64,000 nucleotides of DNA from RH-AL1 sp965214415. Its GTDB lineage: Bacteria; Pseudomonadota; Alphaproteobacteria; Rhizobiales; Beijerinckiaceae. Every line of letters starts with the position of its first letter. Position 1 is the stretch's first letter. The stretch covers positions 434,001-498,000 of the forward strand of contig CBDCBQ010000003.1 in the NCBI GenBank assembly GCA_965214415.1, in the 5' to 3' direction. The position numbers and the translations under genes are program-made. The notes beneath the pieces are model-generated. The model was not told the origin of the DNA and did not search any database. It was given only the letters and a program-made list of their open reading frames with translations. Shown here in pieces: positions 35,235-43,998 of the stretch.

Positions 35235-37322
35235 ATGCGCGATCTGAGCGAAGGGGAGCATCTCCCCCTCGGCGCGACATGGGATGGGCAGGGCGTCAAC
35301 TTCGCGCTCTTCTCCGCCCACGCGACGGCGGTCGATCTTTGCCTGTTCGATGAAAAGGGCCGGGCTGAAACGCGCAAGCTCGCGCTGCCGTGCTGCACGA
35401 ATCAGGTCTGGCACGGCTACGTCAAAGGCGTGCGACCCGGCCAGCTCTACGGCTATCGCGTGCATGGCCCCTACGAGCCCGGCTCCGGCCACCGGTTTAA
35501 CCCGCAAAAGCTGCTGCTCGACCCCTACGCCCGGCAGATCGCCGGACGTATCCGTTGGCACGATGCGCTGTATGGGTACCGCCCCGGCGGTCAGCGCGGC
35601 GATCTCGCGCCGGACCGTCGCGATTCGGCGCCGATGATGCCGAAGGCCGTCGTCGAGGACCCGGCGCGAACCTGGGGTGACGACAAGAAGCCCAACGTGC
35701 CGTGGCGCGACACCTTGATCTACGAGGCCCACGTTAGGGGCTTCACCGAGCTTCATCCCGAAATCGAGGGGCCGGTGCGCGGCACGTACACCGCGCTCGG
35801 CCACCCCGCGGTGATCGACCACCTCGTGAAGCTCGGCATTACCGCGGTCGAGCTGCTTCCCATTCATGCCTTCGCCGACGATCGATTCCTCTACGAGAAG
35901 GGCCTCGTCAATTATTGGGGATACTCGACGCTCAACTATTTCGCGCCGGAGCCGCGCTATTTCGGCCGCGATGGCGCCTTCGGTCTGCGCGCGGCGATCG
36001 CCGCGCTGCACTCGGCCGGCATCGAGGTGATCCTCGACGTGGTCTACAACCACACCTGCGAGGGCAATTCGCTTGGCCCGACGCTGTCGTTCCGCGGCGT
36101 CGACAACAAATCCTACTACAAGCTGGTGCCGGACAACCCGCGTCATTATTGGGACTGCACGGGCTGCGGCAACACGCTGGACCTCGCGCATCCCCGCGTG
36201 CTCCAGATGGTGCTCGACAGCTTGCGCCATTGGGTCGAGGCCTATCACATCGATGGCTTCCGCTTCGACCTCGCGCCGGCCTTGGCCCGGACGCCGTTCG
36301 ACGTCTCGGATCGCGCGGCCTTCCTGCAGGCGGTGGGCCAAGACCCTATGTTGTCGCGCGTCAAGCTCATCGCCGAGGCGTGGGACCTGGGCCCCGGCGG
36401 CTACCGGGTCGGCGGCTTCCCGACCGGATGGGGCGACTGGAACGATCGCTTTCGCGACACGATCCGCGCGTTCTGGCGCGGCGACCAGGGGCAGATGCCG
36501 AGCCTTGCCAGCCGCCTGTCCGGCTCGAGCGACATCTTCAATCATTCCGGCCGCAAGCCCTGGGCCTCCGTTCAATACGCCGCCTCACACGATGGCTTCA
36601 CTCTCCAGGACGTCGTCAGCTACAATTCCCGCCACAATCAGAAGAACGGCGAAAACAACAAGGACGGGCACGAGCCCAATTATTCGTCGAATTTCGGCGT
36701 CGAAGGGCAGACCCGGGACCAGGCGATCATCGCTGCCCGCAATCGCCAGAAGCGCAATCTGCTCGCCACCGCGATCTTGGCGATCGGCACGCCGATGCTG
36801 CTGATGGGCGACGAGCTTTCGCGCAGCCAAAACGGCAACAACAACGCCTATTGCCAGGACAACGAGACGAGCTGGCTCGAGTGGACCGACAAGCTCGATC
36901 CCTCGCTCGTCGACTATGTTTCCAATCTCGTCGCGTTGCGAAAAAGCCACGAGGTCTTTCGTCGGCTCGATTTCTTCACCGGCGACGTGGTCGAGGTGAC
37001 GGGCCTCAAGGACGTGTACTGGCTGGCCGCCGACGGCCGCGAGATGGCGGGCGATGCTTGGGGGCATGCCGAGCGGCGCACGCTCGGCATGCAGATCGGC
37101 AACCACGGCGAACCCGAGGAACGGATCCTGCTACTGTTCAATGCCGATGCCGCCGACGTCGACTTTCTCTTACCCGATGATTTCCCGTGCGGCGCGTTCC
37201 GGCCTGTCTTCGAATCGACGCGCCCGGAAGGCTCGAGCGATCCGGCGGCAAATTCTGTACGCCCGGGCGAAGCCTTTCCCCTTCCGTCGCGTTCCTTCGT
37301 TCTCTTGCAACACGAGCCTTAG
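35235..37322 (+). CDS. glgX: Glycogen debranching enzyme GlgX (GH13)
   Basis: GlgX hydrolyses alpha-1,6 branches of glycogen limit dextrins, giving linear malto-oligosaccharides. It has 695 residues, the normal size. An N-terminal CBM48-like domain (LPLGATWDGQGVNFALFSAHA) is followed by the GH13 barrel. Motifs are DVVYNHT, the nucleophile Asp in DGFRFDLAPAL, the acid/base Glu in LIAEAWDLGPGGY and the ASHDGF segment equivalent to the NHD motif. The start is 10 bases after the otsA stop and the end is 11 bases before treZ. Its linear products are the substrates of the TreY domain two genes downstream. Confidence 0.95.
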   Translation: MRDLSEGEHLPLGATWDGQGVNFALFSAHATAVDLCLFDEKGRAETRKLALPCCTNQVWHGYVKGVRPGQLYGYRVHGPYEPGSGHRFNPQKLLLDPYARQIAGRIRWHDALYGYRPGGQRGDLAPDRRDSAPMMPKAVVEDPARTWGDDKKPNVPWRDTLIYEAHVRGFTELHPEIEGPVRGTYTALGHPAVIDHLVKLGITAVELLPIHAFADDRFLYEKGLVNYWGYSTLNYFAPEPRYFGRDGAFGLRAAIAALHSAGIEVILDVVYNHTCEGNSLGPTLSFRGVDNKSYYKLVPDNPRHYWDCTGCGNTLDLAHPRVLQMVLDSLRHWVEAYHIDGFRFDLAPALARTPFDVSDRAAFLQAVGQDPMLSRVKLIAEAWDLGPGGYRVGGFPTGWGDWNDRFRDTIRAFWRGDQGQMPSLASRLSGSSDIFNHSGRKPWASVQYAASHDGFTLQDVVSYNSRHNQKNGENNKDGHEPNYSSNFGVEGQTRDQAIIAARNRQKRNLLATAILAIGTPMLLMGDELSRSQNGNNNAYCQDNETSWLEWTDKLDPSLVDYVSNLVALRKSHEVFRRLDFFTGDVVEVTGLKDVYWLAADGREMAGDAWGHAERRTLGMQIGNHGEPEERILLLFNADAADVDFLLPDDFPCGAFRPVFESTRPEGSSDPAANSVRPGEAFPLPSRSFVLLQHEP

Positions 37323-37333
37323 AGCCGGAGCGG

Positions 37334-39145
37334 ATGCAAAGCACTCACCTGATGCCGTTTGGCGCCGAGATCGTGAAGGACGGCGTCCGCTTTGCCCTGT
37401 GGGCACCGTCGGCCGTGCGGGTCGACCTCGTCTGCGAAGGGCGTCGCGTCGCGATGCCGGCGATCGGGCAGGGCTGGTACAAGCTCGTCGACGCACAGGC
37501 AAAGGTCGGTGATCGCTACGGGTTCGCGATCGACGGCGCCGACGACTTGGTGCCGGATCCCGCCTCCCGTTTTCAGGAGGACGATCGCGACCGCCGCAGC
37601 TCCGTCGTCGATCCGCGCACCTACGAATGGTCGGACGGCGCCTGGAACGGGCGGCCATGGAGCGAGGTCGTGCTCTGCGAGATGCATCTCGGCACCGCCA
37701 CCACCGAGGGAACCTATGCCGCGCTTGGCGGCAAGCTCGCGACGCTGAAGGAGACCGGCATCACCGCGATCGAGTTGATGCCGATCGCCGAGACATCGGG
37801 GCAGCGCACCTGGGGCTATGACGGCGTTCTGCCCTATTCGCCGAACAACGCCTACGGGTCGCCCGACGAGTTCAAGGCGTTCGTCGACAAGGCGCACGGC
37901 CTCGGGCTGATGGTCTTCCTAGACGTCGTCTACAACCACTTCGGGCCGACGGGCAATTTCCTGCACGCCTACGCCAAGAGCTTCTTCACCGAGCGCCACG
38001 AGACGCCTTGGGGCGCCGGCATCAATTTCGACGGCAAAGGCGAGGCGAGCGAGGTGGTTCGCGAGTATTTCATCAACAACGTGATGTACTGGCTCGCGGA
38101 ATATCACATCGACGGCCTGCGCTTCGATGCCGTCCACGCCATCCTCGACGACGGCGATAAGCACTTTCTCGACGAACTCGCCGAACGCACCCGCGAGAAG
38201 TTCGGCGACCGCCATGTCCATCTGGTTCTGGAAAACGAGAAGAACGAGGCGCATCGTTTGACGCGCGACGGCGATGGCCGGGCGATCACCTACGATGCGC
38301 AATGGGACGACGACATCCATCATTGCTGGCACGTGCTGCTGACGGGCGAGAAGGAGGGCTACTACGGCGATTTCGCCGGTGACACCGTCGAGCGGCTGGG
38401 GCGCTGCCTCGCCGAGGGATTCGCCTATCAGGGCGAGTTCTCGCCGAACCTCAAGCACGAGCGCGGTGAGAAGACCGCCGGCCTGCCGCCGCAGGCCTTC
38501 GTTGCGTTTCTGCAAAACCACGACCAGATCGGCAACCGCGCGCAGGGCGACCGCCTGACGACGCTGTCGGACCCTGGTCACCTGAAGCTGGCTCGTGCCG
38601 TCCTGTACCTCGCGCCGCAGATCCCGATGATCTTCATGGGCGACGAATGGGGCGCGACGACACCGTTCCAGTTCTTCGTGAATTTCGAGATGGAGCCGGA
38701 TCTCGAGGAAGCCGTGCGCAAGGGTCGTGCGAAGGAATTCGAGAAATTCACGTCGTTCTCCGGCGGCCTCGAGGTGCCCGACCCGACCGCGAGCGACACC
38801 TTTCAGCGCTCGAAGCTCGACTGGTCGGACGCCAAACGAGCACCCCACGCCGTAATATTGGCCGAGACACGTGAGCTCTTGGCGATGCGGGCGCGATCGA
38901 TCATGCCGTTGATGCAGAGCGGTTTCGTCGAGACGAGCTATGCCAGGCACGATGCCGGCGGCCTTCAGGTCGAGTGGCGCTTCGATGCGGGTACGATCAC
39001 CTTCCTCGGTAACTTTGCCGACGCCCCGTTCAAACCAGACCAGCCGCGGGGCGACGTCGTGTGGCAGAGCGAGGGTGTCGATATTCTCGGGGGCGCCAGC
39101 CTCCCGGCCTGGACAGGCGCGGTCCTGATTGGCGCCAAACCATGA
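37334..39145 (+). CDS. treZ: Malto-oligosyltrehalose trehalohydrolase (TreZ, GH13_10)
   Basis: TreZ releases trehalose from malto-oligosyltrehalose made by TreY. It has 603 residues from ATG 37334 with CCGGAG upstream; the longer upstream frame is within glgX. The N-terminal CBM48-like domain opens with FGAEIVKDGVRFALWAPSA. Barrel motifs are DVVYNHFGPTGN, the nucleophile in DGLRFDAVHAI, the acid/base in LVLENEKNEA, and NHDQIGNRAQGDR. The stop overlaps the malQ-treY start by four bases (ATGA), so both trehalose-releasing enzymes are made in step. Confidence 0.95.
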   Translation: MQSTHLMPFGAEIVKDGVRFALWAPSAVRVDLVCEGRRVAMPAIGQGWYKLVDAQAKVGDRYGFAIDGADDLVPDPASRFQEDDRDRRSSVVDPRTYEWSDGAWNGRPWSEVVLCEMHLGTATTEGTYAALGGKLATLKETGITAIELMPIAETSGQRTWGYDGVLPYSPNNAYGSPDEFKAFVDKAHGLGLMVFLDVVYNHFGPTGNFLHAYAKSFFTERHETPWGAGINFDGKGEASEVVREYFINNVMYWLAEYHIDGLRFDAVHAILDDGDKHFLDELAERTREKFGDRHVHLVLENEKNEAHRLTRDGDGRAITYDAQWDDDIHHCWHVLLTGEKEGYYGDFAGDTVERLGRCLAEGFAYQGEFSPNLKHERGEKTAGLPPQAFVAFLQNHDQIGNRAQGDRLTTLSDPGHLKLARAVLYLAPQIPMIFMGDEWGATTPFQFFVNFEMEPDLEEAVRKGRAKEFEKFTSFSGGLEVPDPTASDTFQRSKLDWSDAKRAPHAVILAETRELLAMRARSIMPLMQSGFVETSYARHDAGGLQVEWRFDAGTITFLGNFADAPFKPDQPRGDVVWQSEGVDILGGASLPAWTGAVLIGAKP

Positions 39146-42100
39146 GCGACGAGATCCTTCACTCGATCGCCGCGCTGTGCGGTGTCCAGCGCGGCTTTCG
39201 CAACGCGCTTGGCGCACACGTCGACTCGCCGCCCCATGCGATCGCCGCGATTCTTCAGGCGCTTGGCTACGATGTCTCCTCCGACACGGCTCGGGAACGG
39301 ACGTTGAGGGGGCTCCGATCGGTGACGCATGGCGCGGTCGCGGCGACCAATGTGGTGATTGCCGAGGCGCCCGCGACGGTACGGGTCACCACGATCGCCG
39401 GCGAGGTCGCATGGCGACTGACTCTCGAGGATGGCGCGATCCGCGAGGGACACGCTGCGGCGGCGCATGGGAGCGGGATGAGCCTCGCTCTCGAGCCGCT
39501 GCCAGCCGGTTATCACCGGCTTCATATCGAAGGAGATGGGACGACCGCCGATGCTTGGGTGATCGCCGCGCCAGAGGCCGGCTTTCTGCCCGACGCGCTC
39601 CGCAATGGCGGCCGTGGATTTGGCATCACGGCACAGGTCTACGGGCTGCGCTCGTCGAGCAATTTCGGGATCGGCGATCTCTCCGACGTGGGCGACCTGG
39701 CCGAGGGTGCGGGACGCTTTGGCGCCGCGTTCCTCGGCCTCTCGCCACTGCACGCGCTGTTTCCCACGGACCGCGGCAAGATCTCGCCGTATTCGCCGTC
39801 GTCGCGCCTGTACATCGATCCGATCTTCATCGATCCGACCATGTTGCCGGATTTCGCGTCGAGCACGGCGGCGCGTTCGATGAACGACGCCGACGTCGCC
39901 GCCGAACTCGACCGGCTGCGTGCCACCGGCCTCGTCGAACATGCGGCATCGTGGGCCGTCAAACGAGACGTGCTCGCGAAATACTGGCCGCGTTTCGGCA
40001 ACGCGGCGGACCCGGATTTCTTGGCGTTTCGCGCCGAACTCGGCGAATCGCTGGAGATGCACGCGACCTTCGAGGCGCTCTCGGAGCAGTTTGCCTCCGA
40101 AGGCAAGCATTGGGTCGGCGCGTGGCCGGAACCGTTCCGCGACGCGCGGGGGGAGGCGGTAAAGCGGTTTCGCGAGACGAACCCGCAGAAAATCGCCTTC
40201 CATGCGTGGCTGCAATGGCTCGCCGATCGCCAGCTCGCCACGGCGCAGACTCGGGCGCTCGAAAGCGGCATGACGATCGGCCTCTATCGCGATCTCGCCG
40301 TCGGTGTCGATACGGCGGGCGCCGAGCTGTGGGCGCGGCCGGACTGGTTTGTCCCCGGCGTGGCCGTCGGCGCGCCGCCCGACCTGCTTGGACCGACCGG
40401 TCAGAATTGGGGCCTGCCACCGTTCAATCCCAGGACGCTCGAAGAGCAGGGGCTGCAGGGGTTTCGCACGCTCGTCGCCGCCAACATGCGGCATGCCGGC
40501 GCGATCCGCATCGATCATGCCTTCCAGCTCCAGCGCCTTTACGTGGTGCCGGATGGCTTGCCGGCGACCGAAGGTGCGTACATCGACTATCCCTTCGAGG
40601 CGATGCTGGCAGTGCTGCGCATCGAGAGTCATCGCGCGCGCGCGCTCGTCATTGCCGAGGATCTCGGCACCGCGCCGGAGGGGTTCTCCGACTCGATCAT
40701 GGCGTCCGACATCCTGAGCTATCGAATTCTCAACTTCGAGCGGGAACAGGATGGTGGCTTCAAGTCGCCGTCCGCCTATCCGCGGAAAGCCCTGGCCGCG
40801 ATCGCGACGCATGACCTGCCGACTTTCGCGGGCTGGTGGAGGGGTCTCGATACGGATTTGCGGCAAACCTTCAACGTCTACTCGCCCGAGCAGGCCGCCA
40901 CCGAGCGCCAGGAGCGAGTCGACGATCTCGTAAAATTCGCGCGTGCGCTCGCGGTCGCCGGCATCCAGAAGTCGGATGCCGTACCAGTCGACCCGCCCTA
41001 CGATGCGGCCTTTCAATATCTCGCCAAGACGCCGTCGATGCTGGTCGCGCTGCAGCTCGAGGATATTTTGGAGGATATCAACCAGGCGAACCTGCCGGGC
41101 CCCGACCTCGGCCATCCAAACTGGCGGCGCAAGCTGACCCGTACCGTCGACGCTATTCTCGCGCCCGGCGGCCCGCTTGCCCGCGCCGCCGCGGTGACGA
41201 TCGACGAGAACCGCGCCCTGGACGCTGCCGCGCCGCGACTGTCCTGGCCGCCGCCGGCGTCCACCTACCGCCTGCAGTTCCACAAGGACTTCACGTTCGC
41301 GCAGGCGACCGACGTGTTGCCCTATTTGCAGAAGCTTGGGATTAGCCACGTCTACGCCTCGCCGATCTTGAAGGCGCGGCCAGGCTCGACGCATGGCTAC
41401 GACACGGTCGACCCGACCGAGATCAATCCCGAGCTCGGCGGCCTCGATGCGTTCGAGCGTTTTGCCGCCGCCATCAAGCAGCACGGCATGCATCTGCTGC
41501 TCGACATCGTGCCTAACCACATGGGCGTCGGCGGTGCCGACAATCCGTGGTGGTTGTCGGTTCTCGAGTGGGGCGAGATGTCGCCGCTCGGAGACACCTA
41601 CGACATCGATTGGGAGCGGCTCGGCGCCCACGGCAAGCTCGTCGCGCCGTTCCTCGGTGGCCAGTACGGCGAGATCCTCGAAAAGGGGGATCTCAAACTT
41701 TCGTTCGACCAGGACTCCGGCTCGTTCAGCGTCTGGCACTACGAGCATCGCTTTCCGATTTGCCCGCTGACCTATCCCGAAATCCTGGATCGCGCGGTGG
41801 CGGTGGACACAGCCGAAGGCGGCGAGGGTATCGATGGGCTGCTACGTGTCGCCGAGGATCTGCGTGCGCTTGCCTTGGAGCCCGAGCATCGCCGGCACGA
41901 CGTCGTCGCAACCTGCGAGCGCCTGAAGCGTCGGCTCGCCACGCTGGCACGTCGCGAGAGCGTCGCGCAAACGATCGAGCAGGCGATCGCCGTCTTCAAC
42001 GGCACGCCCGGCTTGCCGGAGAGCTTCGGCAGCATGCACCGGCTGCTCGAGCGACAATCCTACCGGTTGTCCTACTGGCGCGTGGCGGCGAGCGACGTCA

Positions 42101-43998
42101 ACTACCGCCGCTTCTTCGATATCGATGGGCTCGCGGGCGTTCGGATCGAGGAGCCCGCGGTCTTCGATCGGACGCACGAGCTGATCTTCGATCTTGTGCG
42201 CCGAGACCTCGTGCACGGGTTGCGTATCGACCATATTGACGGTCTGGCCGATCCGCGTGCGTACGCGGCCGCGCTGCAGCGCGCGATCGGGCCGAATTTC
42301 TACGTCGTCGCCGAGAAGATTCTCGAGCCAGGCGAGGAGCTGCGCCCCTGGCCGCTTGCCGGCACGACCGGCTACGAGATGCTCAACCTGATCGACGGTG
42401 TCTTTATCGACGGGGAGAACGACCGCACCTTCGATCGCATCTATCACGAGACTACAGGCTTCTCGCAGAGCTACCATTCGGCGTTGCTCGCGGCCAAGCG
42501 CCAGGTTCTGCTCGAAAGCTTCTCGAGCGAGCTCGAGAGCCTCGTCTCCGACATCAAGCGAATCGCCGACGCGAACCGTTTGACGCGCGACTACAGCGTC
42601 AACGCGATCCGTGTCGCGCTCGGCGATCTCGTTTGCGCCTTTCCGGTCTACCGCACCTACATCACGCCGCGCGGTGTCTCCAGCGAAGACCGCGCGATGC
42701 TCGTCGATGTTCTGAAAGAGGCCAAGGCGATCACCGCGCTGCCGGACCGCAGCGTGCATGATTTCCTCGGGTCCGTGCTGCTCGGCACGATCCCGACCGG
42801 GCGTCCGGGGCGCGCCTCCGTGGCGCTCGTCAATCGCTTCTGCAGCCGCTTCCAGCAGCTGACCGGTCCGGTGATGGCGAAGAGCCTGGAGGACACGCTC
42901 TTCTATCGCTACGTCCGGTTTCTGGCGCTGAACGAGGTCGGCGGCGAACCAAGCCGTTTTGGCATCCCCGTCTCGAGCTTCCACGCCTTCAATGTCGAGC
43001 GTGCCCGCACGTGGCCGCAGGCGATGACCACGACGGCGACCCACGACACCAAACGCGGCGAGGATGCGCGCGCGCGCCTGATCGCGCTGTCCGAAGTCCC
43101 GGATCTCTGGGCACAGGCGCTCGCCGCGTGGCGGGCGGAGGTGCGCGGCGCCGCGAAGCCGGACACCAACGATCAGTATATGTTCCTGCAGGCGGTGATC
43201 GGCGCGTGGCCGATCGAGCTGCTCGTGGCCGACGATCCGCCAGTGCTCGAGGCTCTGCGCAAACGTTTGGCGGACTACGTTCCCAAGGCGCTGCGCGAGG
43301 CCAAGCGGCGCAGTAAATGGATAGAGCCGAACGAATCCTACGAGAGCGCCACGATCGAGCTTCTCAACCGGCTGCTCGCCGATGGCTCTACGTTCGTCAC
43401 GCGGCTGCGTCCGATCCTGCGTGATCTCGCGCACCGGGGCATGCTGATCTCGCTCGGTCGCACGGTTTTGAAATGCACGCTGCCCGGCGTGCCCGACTTC
43501 TACCAGGGGACGGCGCTTTGGGACTTCTCGCTGGTCGACCCCGACAATCGCCGCCCCGTCGACTATTCGGAGCGCGCCGGTATCATCGCCGCCGGCGAAT
43601 CGCTCGAGGCGCTGCTGGGGCAGTGGGAGAGCGGAGCGATCAAACTTCGTCTCACGGGTGATCTCCTGCGCGACCGACGCGATCACACCCTGTTTTATGC
43701 GAAGGCGGACTATCAGCCCTTGACCGTGACCGGCGGAAAGTGGTCGAAGCTCGTGGCGTTCATGCGCCGCTTTGGCGACGAACGCCTTGCCGTGATCGTG
43801 CCGCGTTTGTCCGGCGGTGGCAGCGCGACATCGGTTATGCCCGTCGGGGCCACGTTCTGGGCAGCCACGACGATCGATCTTCCGGCCGGCCAGTGGCGCG
43901 ACGTCTTCGAGGGACGGTTGGTTGAATCAGATGGCGCCGCAGCCGTTGGTGGGCTTTTGCCGAGTCTCCCGTTCGCGGTTTTGAGGATGACCCGATGA
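39142..43998 (+). CDS. treY: MalQ-TreY fusion: 4-alpha-glucanotransferase joined to malto-oligosyltrehalose synthase
   Basis: One reading frame of 1618 residues carries two complete enzymes. Residues 1 to about 700 match amylomaltase (GH77): SNFGIGDLSDVG, the nucleophile region IRIDHAFQLQRLY, AEDLGTAPEG and ATHDLPTFAGWW. From about residue 706 the TreY fold (GH13_26) begins with STYRLQFHKDFTF. It has DIVPNHMGVGG, LRIDHIDGLADP, VVAEKILEPGEEL and the C-terminal CTLPGVPDFYQGTALWDFSLVDPDNRRPVDY. MalQ would lengthen short maltodextrins to the size TreY needs, and TreY turns the reducing end into a trehalosyl unit. The join lies near 41240-41260 (PPPAS linker). It overlaps both neighbours by ATGA. 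No frameshift is seen. Confidence 0.93.
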   Translation: MSDEILHSIAALCGVQRGFRNALGAHVDSPPHAIAAILQALGYDVSSDTARERTLRGLRSVTHGAVAATNVVIAEAPATVRVTTIAGEVAWRLTLEDGAIREGHAAAAHGSGMSLALEPLPAGYHRLHIEGDGTTADAWVIAAPEAGFLPDALRNGGRGFGITAQVYGLRSSSNFGIGDLSDVGDLAEGAGRFGAAFLGLSPLHALFPTDRGKISPYSPSSRLYIDPIFIDPTMLPDFASSTAARSMNDADVAAELDRLRATGLVEHAASWAVKRDVLAKYWPRFGNAADPDFLAFRAELGESLEMHATFEALSEQFASEGKHWVGAWPEPFRDARGEAVKRFRETNPQKIAFHAWLQWLADRQLATAQTRALESGMTIGLYRDLAVGVDTAGAELWARPDWFVPGVAVGAPPDLLGPTGQNWGLPPFNPRTLEEQGLQGFRTLVAANMRHAGAIRIDHAFQLQRLYVVPDGLPATEGAYIDYPFEAMLAVLRIESHRARALVIAEDLGTAPEGFSDSIMASDILSYRILNFEREQDGGFKSPSAYPRKALAAIATHDLPTFAGWWRGLDTDLRQTFNVYSPEQAATERQERVDDLVKFARALAVAGIQKSDAVPVDPPYDAAFQYLAKTPSMLVALQLEDILEDINQANLPGPDLGHPNWRRKLTRTVDAILAPGGPLARAAAVTIDENRALDAAAPRLSWPPPASTYRLQFHKDFTFAQATDVLPYLQKLGISHVYASPILKARPGSTHGYDTVDPTEINPELGGLDAFERFAAAIKQHGMHLLLDIVPNHMGVGGADNPWWLSVLEWGEMSPLGDTYDIDWERLGAHGKLVAPFLGGQYGEILEKGDLKLSFDQDSGSFSVWHYEHRFPICPLTYPEILDRAVAVDTAEGGEGIDGLLRVAEDLRALALEPEHRRHDVVATCERLKRRLATLARRESVAQTIEQAIAVFNGTPGLPESFGSMHRLLERQSYRLSYWRVAASDVNYRRFFDIDGLAGVRIEEPAVFDRTHELIFDLVRRDLVHGLRIDHIDGLADPRAYAAALQRAIGPNFYVVAEKILEPGEELRPWPLAGTTGYEMLNLIDGVFIDGENDRTFDRIYHETTGFSQSYHSALLAAKRQVLLESFSSELESLVSDIKRIADANRLTRDYSVNAIRVALGDLVCAFPVYRTYITPRGVSSEDRAMLVDVLKEAKAITALPDRSVHDFLGSVLLGTIPTGRPGRASVALVNRFCSRFQQLTGPVMAKSLEDTLFYRYVRFLALNEVGGEPSRFGIPVSSFHAFNVERARTWPQAMTTTATHDTKRGEDARARLIALSEVPDLWAQALAAWRAEVRGAAKPDTNDQYMFLQAVIGAWPIELLVADDPPVLEALRKRLADYVPKALREAKRRSKWIEPNESYESATIELLNRLLADGSTFVTRLRPILRDLAHRGMLISLGRTVLKCTLPGVPDFYQGTALWDFSLVDPDNRRPVDYSERAGIIAAGESLEALLGQWESGAIKLRLTGDLLRDRRDHTLFYAKADYQPLTVTGGKWSKLVAFMRRFGDERLAVIVPRLSGGGSATSVMPVGATFWAATTIDLPAGQWRDVFEGRLVESDGAAAVGGLLPSLPFAVLRMTR

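Noticed and set aside
38965..41748. Minus-strand frame of 927 residues
   Set aside because: It is opposite treZ and malQ-treY, both with full catalytic motifs; the frame is an antisense shadow.
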